This document shows, piece after piece, positions 1-8,829 of a stretch of DNA of 64,000 nucleotides. Within the stretch, counting starts at the first letter, position 1. Every line of letters begins with the position of its first letter. The position numbers and the translations under genes were made by a program. Under the pieces are notes generated by a model. That model saw only the letters and a list, made by a program, of their open reading frames with translations. It searched no databases and was not told the origin of the DNA. The stretch comes from Yponomeuta sedellus (taxonomy: Eukaryota > Arthropoda > Insecta > Lepidoptera > Yponomeutidae): assembly GCA_934045075.1 (NCBI GenBank), contig OW203726.1, positions 9,829,527 to 9,893,526 of the forward strand. Direction: 5' to 3'.

Positions 1-203
1 AGTCAGTTTATGTACATACTCTTCCAATATACTTCATGTACACCTACCTACCTACTCTCTTCATACATCCCAAGGTTGTCTGGAAGAGATCGCTTTTAGC
101 GATAAGACCGCCAATTGTATACGGCAATAGTTAGATATGTAAGCCTTTTCATGTATTTTGTTTTCTAGTGTGTACAATAAAGAGTTCTAATCTAATCTAA
201 TCT
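1..203 (+). mobile_element. LINE 3' end, family L
   Basis: Non-coding 3' end of a non-LTR retrotransposon. The diagnostic core is a short hairpin-like stretch (GATCGCTTTTAGCGATAAG) followed by GACCGCC, then TGTACAATAAAG and a (TCTAA)n tail at about 186-203. The same core recurs at 27499-27690, 27783-27905, 30592-30650 and 48620-48835; only the tail region recurs at 47843-47885. The tail marks the 3' end, so the element reads on the plus strand. Its 5' side is cut by the window edge. The LINE clade cannot be read from this part. Confidence 0.6.
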
Positions 204-733
204 CATATCTGAAAGAGATTTCTTCCAGTAAACCTAAGAGAGTCGGAGAGGCAGTAAAAAGCGGGTCTGATACGTGTACAAAAGGAGACGGATACACTTT
301 CATACATTCTTGGGCCTGGGTGTAAAAAAGTGAAAGAGATGTCAATTTAGAGCTTACATATTAGCAAACCATCTCGGAAAATTCTGCGGATTTTGGCAAT
401 CTGAGAGCAGAGTTAAGAGATTTAGTAAAAGTGAGGCTATGCAACAAGCTGACAATGAAACTTATACTAAACTTATCCGTGTACGTAAAAGTTAAGCAAG
501 ATCGTAGGTCTGTAGAAAGAAAGCACTGGTCGGAGAATTATAATAACAAAAACAACAGGAAACACACTCAAAACGCACTAAACGATACGAGAAGACGCTC
601 TATTATTCTGAGAGAAGACGAGTGAGTCATAGATTGAGTCAGGGAGCTGTCACGCCTGTCACTGTTAGCACAGACCAAGGATGTTTTTCTTGGCACGGAC
701 ACAGATTAAAAATACAGTTGACAAACACGGGTA
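204..733. other. Unassigned sequence
   Basis: No recognisable gene or repeat. The short open frames here show no family resemblance. Confidence 0.4.
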
Positions 734-737
734 ATAA

Positions 738-770
738 ATCGATCCCACGGATGTCAAAAAAAGACGGATG
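738..770. repeat. Left inverted repeat of the THAP-bearing unit
   Basis: Contains two ACGGATG heptamers separated by ten bases that include a 7-A run. The reverse complement lies at 2493-2527. Confidence 0.65.
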
Positions 771-933
771 CCATCTCGCATTGAAAGGGTGTGAAGCACC
801 TCTAGTCCTACACTTTCGTGTGCATACATGAGCTAACTCACACAGATACACCAAGTCGGTCACTCTGCCGCCATTACGCTTCGGGCTGCGGTGCCAGTAA
901 GTCTTGTTTGATACAAAAGAAAATTTTTAAGAA

Positions 934-1010
934 ATGCCGTCTTGTGTGGTCCGGTGGTGTAAACACTTCTCGAAAAAATGCAATAAGTCTCATGGGAGCA
1001 CCTACCATGC
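934..1010 (+). pseudogene. THAP zinc-finger first exon (orphan)
   Basis: Reads MPSCVVRWCKHFSKKCNKS followed by HGSTYH. This matches the start of a THAP domain: MPxC, a second cysteine after four residues (C4 and C9), and a G-x-x-Y/F-H stretch that normally runs into FPK/FPR. The exon ends at a strong splice donor (GC|GTAAGT) after two bases of a codon, which fits continuation as A-F-P. THAP domains are C2CH zinc fingers that bind DNA, found in transcription factors and P-type transposases. I could not find the exon carrying the W and C-x2-H half within the next 3 kb on this strand. It is either an orphan, a transposon fragment, or followed by a long intron. The start codon is the first ATG and is immediately followed by the motif. 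Confidence 0.55.
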
Positions 1011-2019
1011 GTAAGTTATGTTTTAAGTTACTGATTCGTGACATTTTTCCTTATTAGGTTTTGTTTACTTTTCTTTATTTACTTACAAATTGGGATGTCA
1101 AATACCGCAGTGATACCAGTTTTTTTCGGGAAAAATTCCCGAAAAGTGGAGAAATATGTATTTGTTGCATATATTAGTGTTTTTATAGTAGTAGTTTTGG
1201 AGTTATGGAAATACGCAACCGTAACCATTATAAAATAACATATCTTTATTATCTTCAAATATCTAATTGTATGAAATTTGCCGCCTCATTTCTGTACAAG
1301 CCGTGCTGTGTGTGGACATCTAACAACGTTGTGCATGAGCCGTCTATTTCTTTTTATAGTGCCAATGGTTATACCACAAACATAAAAAACAAGAGATAAC
1401 CCACAATAATTATTGATAGCTGACATCCAGCTGATATTAGTTAAGTTGTCAAACACCCGCCACCGTTGTAAGTGGCAGTGATATTACTTATATATTTTGT
1501 ATCCTAAACTTTCCACTTATTCGTCACATGTGATAATGTGAGTAAATTGAGCGCGTGAGTTAGTTGGTGACGCTGTTTCACGTTAATTTGTAAATGTAAT
1601 TAGTTTCTCTTTCTAATTCTTGTTTTTTATTCGTTTTATCAATGTTTTAAAAATTGAAGAAAAAATAAGAGGCAGTTGTTATAGGTGTCTGCTACAAAAA
1701 CACAAAATTTGTCGATTCCAAAACTCCCAAATTTTTTTTATACAAAACTTCACTCCATATTAGCACCTTAAAATAAGTAAATATAGTTAAACCCGATTTG
1801 ATTCTATAGTAACAAACTAAAAGAAAGTGCTATCAATGTTAGCTAACATCTCAACTTTATGCAAATATGCATCCGATTATCCGATCTCTAGTTATAACCA
1901 ATCCCTCAATCGAGGCCCCACCTCTTTCATAAACGCCTTTTAAGTCACTCAGTAGTATGATAAAAGTGAAACCGTCACTAGATTAGGTAAGTTCACTTTA
2001 TTTTTTGACAACATGATTT

Positions 2020-2380
2020 AAGGCGTTTTGGAGCGCTAATTAGCGCCACCAATGGAAAAAATCATAACTTTTTTTATAGAACGTTTTTATCTAAAAGTGA
2101 ACATGAGAAATCTTAACAACTGTGATAACTATTTTTGAAACTTACAGTCTAGAACATATAATCAATAGATTAGAACTTTAATGGATTTCCGTTAAACCGG
2201 CTGTTTTTGGCGGATTTTGAAATCCTTGGTTGTTGATTCTAGTTTCTAGACTATATGTTTAAAAAATAGTTGTCACAGTTGTTAAGATTTTTCATGTTCA
2301 CTTTCAAAATAAAACGTATTATAACACAACTTATGACTTTTTTCCATTAGTGGCGCTAGTTAGCACCCTGACGCACCTTG
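2020..2380. mobile_element. Palindromic MITE, family M, full copy
   Basis: An element of about 360 bp that is largely an inverted repeat. The left arm carries GCGCCACCAATGGAA, then a tract beginning AAAAGTGAACATGAGAAAT; the right arm is its complement, ending TTCCATTAGTGGCGC. There are further copies at 6273-7458 (interrupted), 11517-11735 and 43234-43310, and a possible scrap near 14304. No coding capacity; it would have been mobilised by a transposase encoded elsewhere. Confidence 0.75.
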
Positions 2381-2492
2381 ATTCTCGTGATTTCAAAAAG
2401 TGGGCAAAGTGATATTAGTCTGGCAACACCGATGGCACGCATACATAAAGAGACTGCGGCCATTTGTCTGCTTCACTCGTGATCATAGAAGG

Positions 2493-2527
2493 TTCCATCC
2501 GTCTTTTTTTGACATCCGTGATCGATC
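2493..2527. repeat. Right inverted repeat of the THAP-bearing unit
   Basis: Reverse complement of 738-770, including the two heptamers and the 7-base homopolymer. Confidence 0.65.
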
Positions 2528-2954
2528 CGTAAACGAGAATCAATTTTAAGATTTATTTTCATCAAGTTAAAATTTGGATTTTTTTAAACTGTTGACATTA
2601 AGTATATTATAATGTATTTATTTAATTTGATTGAATCAATCATCTGGTGCAGTTGTTTTTTATTTAATACATGCAGACTAATCGATAAAGTAAAGTAATT
2701 GGTACCTATCCTATTTTATTAGGGACATTAACTTATTTTTAAGATTTCTCGTCTTCCAGATTGTGAATTGAGCTCATTTTTTATATTTTAAAATAGAAAA
2801 AAACAACGCTTTTTTTAAACCATATCTGAACTATTTACAATCGGGCCCAGAAATCCCCGTCTCCTTTACCACATAAATCTTAAATAACCATATGGAAGAA
2901 ATAGATAAACTAAATGAATAAAAAAAATTAATAAAACTATACATAAATAAATAC

Positions 2955-3330
2955 ATAACCTCACGCCTATATACCAGAGGGGTAGACAGAGACCAGGGAT
3001 TGCCACTTGCCACGATCCTGACAGATCACCTTCGCTTCATCAACGTTCATAAGTCGTTGCATGCACGCACGCCGGTTCCGAGTACTTTTTATCTTCCGCT
3101 TTGCAAATACATACCCTATTTGGTCGATGTATGTCCGCCTGGGACGTCCCTTACCAGCCCTTTCACTCACATTCGCAATATATATTTGTTTCGTCAATCT
3201 TTCTTCCTTCATCCTCTCCACATGTCCAAACCAACGCAACATTCCTCTCTCAATTCTAGTCACTACATCCTCTTTCAGGCCATAACGTGCTCTAATCAGA
3301 CTATTGCGTATCATACATACATATAATTAT
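2955..3330 (-). pseudogene. RTE-type LINE, C-terminal end of reverse transcriptase ORF
   Basis: A minus-strand open frame (3314 to 2967, 115 aa) carries LRWFGHVERM, then GKGRPRRTYIDQIG, then RNRRACMQRLMNVDEAK and a terminal KWQSLVSVYPSG. This is the C-terminal tail common to RTE-like endonuclease-reverse transcriptases of Lepidoptera. The catalytic RT and endonuclease domains are absent, so this is a 5'-truncated insertion, the usual product of aborted target-primed reverse transcription. The 3' end falls near 2955 in an AT-rich tail. Related 3' fragments lie at 58637-58750 and, more diverged, at 30651-30730. Confidence 0.75.
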
Positions 3331-4173
3331 AAACATAAATATATAGCCCATTTTATGTTCTGTGGCCCAATGTTATGACAGAAATATATAGTACTCTTTC
3401 AACCGCTTTTCAAATTTACCAACAGGGTGACTAGCTCATATTTTCATTGGCAGCGCGTTCCACAGCCTGATTGAATTTTAATTATTGCTGTCTTTCATAT
3501 GAAAAAAGCGCGAAACTCCTCTGAAAATCGCTCCCGCTCGACACCCTGACTCAACACCCGATGCTTAGGAGCCGCTTTACCTTCCCGGTGAGTCGAACAC
3601 GAACAGCTCAAACCTGTCACCGCGATAGTTTCGATAAGCTATGGACTGCAGCGGGTCGGGTTCTACTTACGAAATTAACAGTGCAGACAACTGCTTCCTG
3701 CAGAACTTGTCAATGTATTTAGTTGTGAGGTGAAAGGGAAAGTTTGAGCTCGTAGACACTGAGGTGTGCTGACAGTTTGAATGTGAGTTTGTGATATTGA
3801 AACTCAACATTGGCTTTAAACTTGAAATATACGTGAAAAGTGCTAAAGTCTTGTATTTTACAGCAATGGATTACCGACTCTATCGCAGTTCTAAATTGAA
3901 ATTAATAGCTTATATACAAACACATGTACGTAAAATGCAGAACATTCTTTCAGAGAGATAGAATGGGCCTGAGCCAAAAACAAGAGGATATATAAGACAC
4001 TCTGGTTTCCTTCCTACGTTTGATTGTACAAATTTTATGTCACTGATTTAATCAAGTTCGTGACTTAAAACGTCGAAGCAACTAGTTTGGTTGTACCTAG
4101 ATTGTACACCGAACCATTAATCTTAATGCTTAAAGTGTAACCCATTTTGCAACACCCGTAAAGGGTGACTTAT
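3331..4173. other. Unassigned sequence
   Basis: No gene or repeat recognised. Confidence 0.4.
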
Positions 4174-4310
4174 TGCCAGTTTCTGAATTGAACATTTCGC
4201 TGAGAAAATACTTAACTGTAGTGCGGTTTCTTTGAATTTCTCAGCAAAGAGCGTGACAGACCGTTACTTAAGTATTTACTTAGTGTAATTATCAATTCAG
4301 AAACCGGGCC
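4174..4310. mobile_element. 137-bp MITE, family N, copy 1
   Basis: Inverted ends carry GTTTCTGAATTGA on the left and its complement preceding GGGCC on the right. Inside, an AATACTTAA-like pair again reads inverted. A second copy of almost the same length lies at 43387-43522. Too short to code. Confidence 0.65.
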
Positions 4311-4659
4311 TAAGTAATAAGTTACCACAAAATGTGTACCAACTATTTACATTAGTCAGTAGTAAATGATTGATTGATTGTTCATAATAATTAAATTACC
4401 TACCTATTTCCAAATAAAAAAAACACAATTGAAATAATTACAATTAATAAAAATGCCATTAGTTCGATTAATACTATTGACGTAAAATAAAAATAATATC
4501 ATTTCTGAAATCTTATTCCGAGTTAAGAAATCATGTTTCCAAAAATTTGCGAACAATTAGTACCGGCACCCCCTCTACCAGAACAATACTCGCGGCCGAG
4601 CGCGTGGCGCCCTCGCACCGCTCTAGTTTGTTCTCATAGATTGAAATTTCGATTGGATT

Positions 4660-4845
4660 CGATATCAACCCTTGTATGTCCCCACTGCTGGGGCACGGGT
4701 CTATCCCTGCATCGCAGGAAAGTTAGGCCATACTCCACGAAGGGAGCCAAGTCCGAGTTGGAGGAGGATTGTACGACAGTGGCAGGCTTTGTTGTCAGAA
4801 GTTATCAAGGCGAAAAAGGCCTCGGACATTGCTTAACTATTCAAA
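4660..4845 (-). mobile_element. 5S-type SINE, 3' part
   Basis: Carries the 3' body of the 5S-headed SINE in reverse: CCTTGTATGTCCCCACTGC, the CGATGCAGGAAG-type segment, and the GGAGGATTGTA segment. The 5S-like head is missing (5' truncated). It has diverged and is embedded in an unrelated plus-strand frame (4533-4904) that I do not regard as a gene. Confidence 0.65.
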
Positions 4846-4974
4846 TTTGTAACGAGATATTTTTGAAAAGTGCCTTTAAAAAAACAAACTGCCATATTCG
4901 ATAGCTAATGTCATGGCACGTTTAATTTGATCCGGCGCCCAAACCACCCAAAATTCATAGTATATAGGTTTACA

Positions 4975-5322
4975 CATGCCTCAAACGCCTCTGTAATAAA
5001 ATCCCTGAAGATATAGCTTGCCTGAAACGCGGTTCAAAAAATATGTTAAGCACACTTTGTGCCAAAACGGCTACTATAGCATAAAGGATTATTTAGTAGA
5101 CTATGAGGTTTGGAATCCAGTAAAATGCATGAGTTCTATCTTTTATAATAATTATGTAAACTATGTTAATTAAGGACTCTGAAAAGACTAAGTTTGGAGA
5201 TTTTTTGTCCATTTTTTCTCCAATATGATCTAGATTTTGAAATGGACACCTAGTTTGAATTGTAACGTTCATTAAGCCGCAGTTTCTGCGCTACTTTGAA
5301 TAAAACCTTTTCATTTCATTTT
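4975..5322 (+). mobile_element. CR1/Jockey-like LINE 3' end, family C, copy 2
   Basis: Matches the last codons and 3' UTR of the LINE fragment at 27978-28680: AATAAAATCCCTGAAGAT, CTGAAACGCGGTTCAAAAA, ACACTTTGTGCCAAAA, then CTAAGTTTGGAG and an end in CCTTTTCATTTCATTT. The reading frame is broken, so this is a dead 5'-truncated copy. Confidence 0.7.
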
Positions 5323-5397
5323 AGAGGATTGGCTATTTCAAGCGCTGAAGCATGTGAACACTTCATATTTCGATTTGGTCACTTTTTTTTCTTTAGC

Positions 5398-5513
5398 GTG
5401 TGTCTACAATTTTACGAATGTAAGTGTACATGCCGGTATCGAACCCAGAACCTCTCAAATGTGGGGCCAGCGTTACACCGATGCGCTACCACCGTTTTCA
5501 CATTATCCTTGAT
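5398..5513 (-). mobile_element. tRNA-headed SINE fragment
   Basis: Reverse complement gives a pol III A-box-like GGTAGCGCATCGG and a B-box GGGTTCGATACC, followed by CATGTACACTTAC. It is the head of a tRNA-derived SINE, not a tRNA gene: the acceptor stem does not close. Confidence 0.6.
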
Positions 5514-5828
5514 CTCAAAGCCAAGAGGTTATTTATTCTTCAGGAAGGCGCGGAGCTGAAACTCTCTCATTCTCACGTCAGTTCTCGGGGAGATTAGCGA
5601 ATCGTTCATTATAAAGTTTTGGGCAACGTAAATCTACTTAGCCCTTGGTACTTATACCAACACGGCGTTAAGTAAACCCAGGGCTTGCTTCAGATAATTG
5701 GCAAGTTGTTAGTGAATAAAAATTGCGTACAATGGTATACTCTCCTGGGCCCGTTTCGATAGAACTACAATTCATGGTTTACAATCACAATTCGACGTAC
5801 GTTGCTTAGCTGATAAACAGGAAGACTC

Positions 5829-6165
5829 GGCTTTAGCTCAGTAGGTAGAACAATGGACTCGGAATCGACAGCCCCAGGTTCGATTCCCAGAGCTGGTATT
5901 TACCAATGACTTTGTTTTTTAAGTTATGTATGTTTGTGAAGTTATGGTAACAATCACAGTACAAGTTCTGCACTCGCTAATTGTGTGGGAAAACATCGTG
6001 GGGGAACTTGAGTGTGCGAGGTGTTCAAATACCTCGCTCCGATACCTCAAATACCGCGCTGAAATTACGAAACCGCAATGGGCACGCATGGTAATTGGGA
6101 GCGTACTCTCTCTCAGAGAGTTCTGTGGCCTGCAGTGGGACGTATATAGTCTACATAAAAAAGGC
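5829..6165 (+). mobile_element. tRNA-headed SINE, near full length
   Basis: The head reads TTTAGCTCAGTAGGTAGAAC (A box) and CCCAGGTTCGATTCCCAG (B box). The body contains ACCAATGACTTTGT and GGAAAACATCGTG, and the 3' part ends CTCTCTCAGAGAG then CTGCAGTGGGACGTATATAG. The same body is seen at 8437, 37805, 42415 (minus), 49405 (minus) and in fragments elsewhere. Transcription would be from the internal pol III promoter. Confidence 0.7.
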
Positions 6166-6272
6166 TACGACGCGGCTACGCAATCTAATAATAAACTATA
6201 AATATTTTAGTTTCATGAAAAGCAGTCCCAATCGTTTATATAGTTCAATGTGTATACCAAAAGTTTACTCTG

Positions 6273-7458
6273 AAAGGTGGTTCGGAATGCTAAATAGCGC
6301 CACCAATGGAAGAAAAATTATAACTTGTATTATTATACGTTTTTATCTAAAAGTGAACATGAGAAATCTCATCAACTATGACAACTATTTTTAGAACCTA
6401 CAGTCTAAAACCAATCAACATCAGCCAAAAACGGTCGTTTTTAGCGGAAATTGATTAAAGTCCTAGGATATTAAAACTACATTCTAGGCTTTAGGTATGT
6501 TCTTAAAATATTTATCACATATATTATAGTACATTACACAACTAGGGTGGTAATACAAAGAAAGGCCGAGATCGCAGAAGTTTGCGGCCCGAGCTGCAAG
6601 CGAGGGACGTAAATATGCGATCGAGAGCTTTTTTTATTACCTCCCGTGTTGTGTACTTCTTTTTATGTCTACACTTGGCCAGAAAGCGGCTTTTACCGTA
6701 CGCGCAGCGTGCGGAAAAAGCCACTTTATTGCCAGGTGTGGCATAAAGATTACATATCTCTTGCTCTGTAAGTAGTCACTTACTTCCCTGAATGCCGGGG
6801 TGTATGGATATCATTACAGCATAGGTTTCAAAACATACCATTGTAATGTTAACATTACAGCATAGGTTTTGTAATTTGAAAAAAGAACTGTCATACTCAT
6901 ACTGCAAGAAGAATATTTTTAAAAGTTAATATTTTTTTCTCGGTATCGATTATTTACTCGAATCGGAATCGAGACAATTCATATTAGAATTTATGAAGAT
7001 TTTATTTTAAATATCGAGCTATTTGTTTCGCAGTCACATCGTATGTTAATTGAAATCGATTTAAAAATCAAACTGGCCAGCACGATTTAACGCGCTTGCG
7101 TGCCATAAAATCGTGAAGAGTAAAAAAGTCAGTCGACTAGGTATAGGCGCGAAAGTAATTTTTTTTCGTGTTTTGTCAAGTCCAAAAAAAAGTCAACCTG
7201 CTTTCTTGTTTTCTTACTTACCTCACAATCGATATATGTAAAGCAGAGTGTTTACCTCGGGTGTAAGCATCAATTGCATACTCGGGCTAATTAGCCCCCT
7301 CGCTGCGCTCGGGCGCCAAAACCTCATATGCAATTGATGTCATACTTGGTTAACAATCTACTAGTGATGTTTACTTTTTGAAAAAAAAACGTATTATAAA
7401 TCAAGTTATCATTTTTATTCCATTGGTGGCGCTAGTTAGCGCCCCTAAGCGCCTTAAA
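6273..7458. mobile_element. Family M MITE split by a nested insertion
   Basis: The left arm (GCGCCACCAATGGAAG, then AAAAGTGAACATGAGAAAT) runs to about 6530. The right arm (AACGTATTATAAA, then CCATTGGTGGCGC) resumes at about 7366. About 0.8 kb of unrelated sequence lies between, which fits insertion into an existing copy. Confidence 0.65.
6530..7365. mobile_element. Nested insert inside the MITE (unclassified)
   Basis: About 0.8 kb with GC-rich ends bearing GGCCGAG / GCTGCGCTCGGGCGCC-type motifs in an AT-rich interior. No coding region is recognised. The end motifs resemble those at 23401-23530 and 31110-31225. The exact boundaries and target duplication are unclear. Confidence 0.4.
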
Positions 7459-7722
7459 ACCAACCCCTCCTCTCAAATTAAAAAAAATCTCTTAATCCTT
7501 CTCCAAACAAACCCTTCGTATCGGTTACTCATTATAAATATACGCCTAGTATAACAAAAGGCAAAATTAAAATGGAAAGTTTCGAATTATTACGAAACTC
7601 GTTAGAAACTTTGATTGCTTCGGTGGCTCTGTAACTGATTGACAACCTCGTCCCGATGCGAAATGTCTTCCTTTAAATAACATGCTGTAGTGCCGCTGGC
7701 TTTTCAAGCACAAGGGCCGAAT

Positions 7723-8092
7723 TGATATCAACCCTTGTATGTCCCCACTGATGGGGCACGCACGGGTCTCTTCCTGCATCGCAGAAGGGTTAGGCCATAC
7801 TCCAACACGCAGGCCAAGTCCGGATTGGTGGAGGATTGTAAGAGAGTGGCGGGCATTACTGTCAGAAGCTATCAAGCCGCCCATAAAGCCTCTGGCATGG
7901 CTTAACGACTGCTATTACATGACAGCCGGCACCAACGACTTAGCGTGCCTTGCGAAGCACGGATGCGCACGGAAAAAATGCTACGAGCGGTGGTCACGGG
8001 ACGGTCACCCATCCTGTACCTGACCGCGCCGGTGGTAGCTTAACTCAAGTGATTGATTCCAATCACTCGGTTCGACTAGGCCATGAGCGAGG
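7723..8092 (-). mobile_element. 5S-type SINE, near full length
   Basis: In reverse this begins at the 5S-like head near 8090 (GAGTGATTGGAATCAATCAC, GTTAAGC, and a GGATGGGTGACCGTCCCGTGAC-like block). It then runs through CGCTCGTAGC, GCTTCGCAAGGCACG, GTTGGTGCCGGCTGTCATG, GGATTGTAAG and CTGCGATGCAGGAAG to ACATACAAGGGTTGATAT near 7723. The open frames of both strands here are translations of this SINE. Confidence 0.75.
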
Positions 8093-8436
8093 GGCCGAAT
8101 CACGGCCAACAACTGATGTTTGCATTAGCCATGTGTATGGTATTTGACGGTTAGACCATCAGATCAGATGATTCAGATTTTGGTGCACGTAATAAAGAGG
8201 TTATTCTCATCCACGTCTATGAGTTTCGAATTGACAGAGACATATAAACAAAAAATAATGCATCATGTTCTTATTATATTGTTGCCATTTTTAATTTTCA
8301 ATTTGCGCATCGTTTTGACGCGTACGAAACCACTATGTTCTGTGTAAGAAACCAATGACATCGACAGATAGAAAATCTTATTCTGATCGTGATACCATCA
8401 CCAGATTTAATTACTTACAATTAAATATTTTTTAAA

Positions 8437-8700
8437 GCGGAACGCTCGATTCACATTCGGGAGGTCGTGGCTTTGAATCCCGGCGTATATCGATGACTTT
8501 GTTGCGAAGTTGTAATAATAACTTCCAGACACAATCACTTGTTCTGTTCCAAAATAAGGATTACTATTGTTTGGTAACCAAACAGAGATATCACAAACAC
8601 CCAGACTGACGCCACTGTACTTGCGCTAGCCGCAAGAATGAAATAAGAATTTTAAGTTAACTTAAAATGTGAATCGCCCTGTAATTTAAGACTGTAAATG
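8437..8700 (+). mobile_element. tRNA-headed SINE leading into a pentamer tail
   Basis: A degraded B-box region (GGCTTTGAATCCCGGCG) and the conserved ATCGATGACTTTGT are followed by a diverged body and TGTAATTTAAGACTGTAAATG. It then passes directly into the pentanucleotide array at 8701, which probably grew from the SINE tail. Confidence 0.55.
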
Positions 8701-8829
8701 ATTGAATTGAATTGAACTGAACTGAACTGAACTGAACTGAACTGAACTGAACTGAACTGAACTGAACTGAACTGAACTGAACTGAACTGAACTGAACTGA
8801 ACTGAACTGAACTGAATTGAATTGAATTA
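8701..8829 (+). repeat. (AACTG)n pentanucleotide array
   Basis: About 25 tandem units. The outer units are TTGAA and the inner ones uniformly CTGAA, so the variant C is confined to the centre. Confidence 0.9.

Larger units (their letters stand above)
734..2530 (+). mobile_element. Possible THAP-bearing DNA transposon remnant with inverted ends
   Basis: A 24-base sequence at about 747-770 (ACGGATG, then TCAAAAAAAG, then ACGGATG again) reappears exactly inverted at about 2495-2518. An outer ATCGATC flanks both copies, with a 2-base indel on the left. Between them lie a THAP start exon (934-1010) and a separate palindromic MITE (2020-2380). THAP domains are the DNA-binding part of P-element-type transposases, so a decayed P-like element is one reading. 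The alternatives are a host THAP gene start that happens to be flanked by a MITE pair, or two unrelated repeats. No RNase-H-like transposase exon is visible, so any element would be non-autonomous or badly deleted. Its outer limits and target duplication are not defined. Confidence 0.4.

Noticed and set aside
186..203. Possible telomeric repeat (TCTAA)n, also TTAGA units near 30880
   Set aside because: The insect telomere unit is TTAGG/CCTAA; these are short LINE tails.
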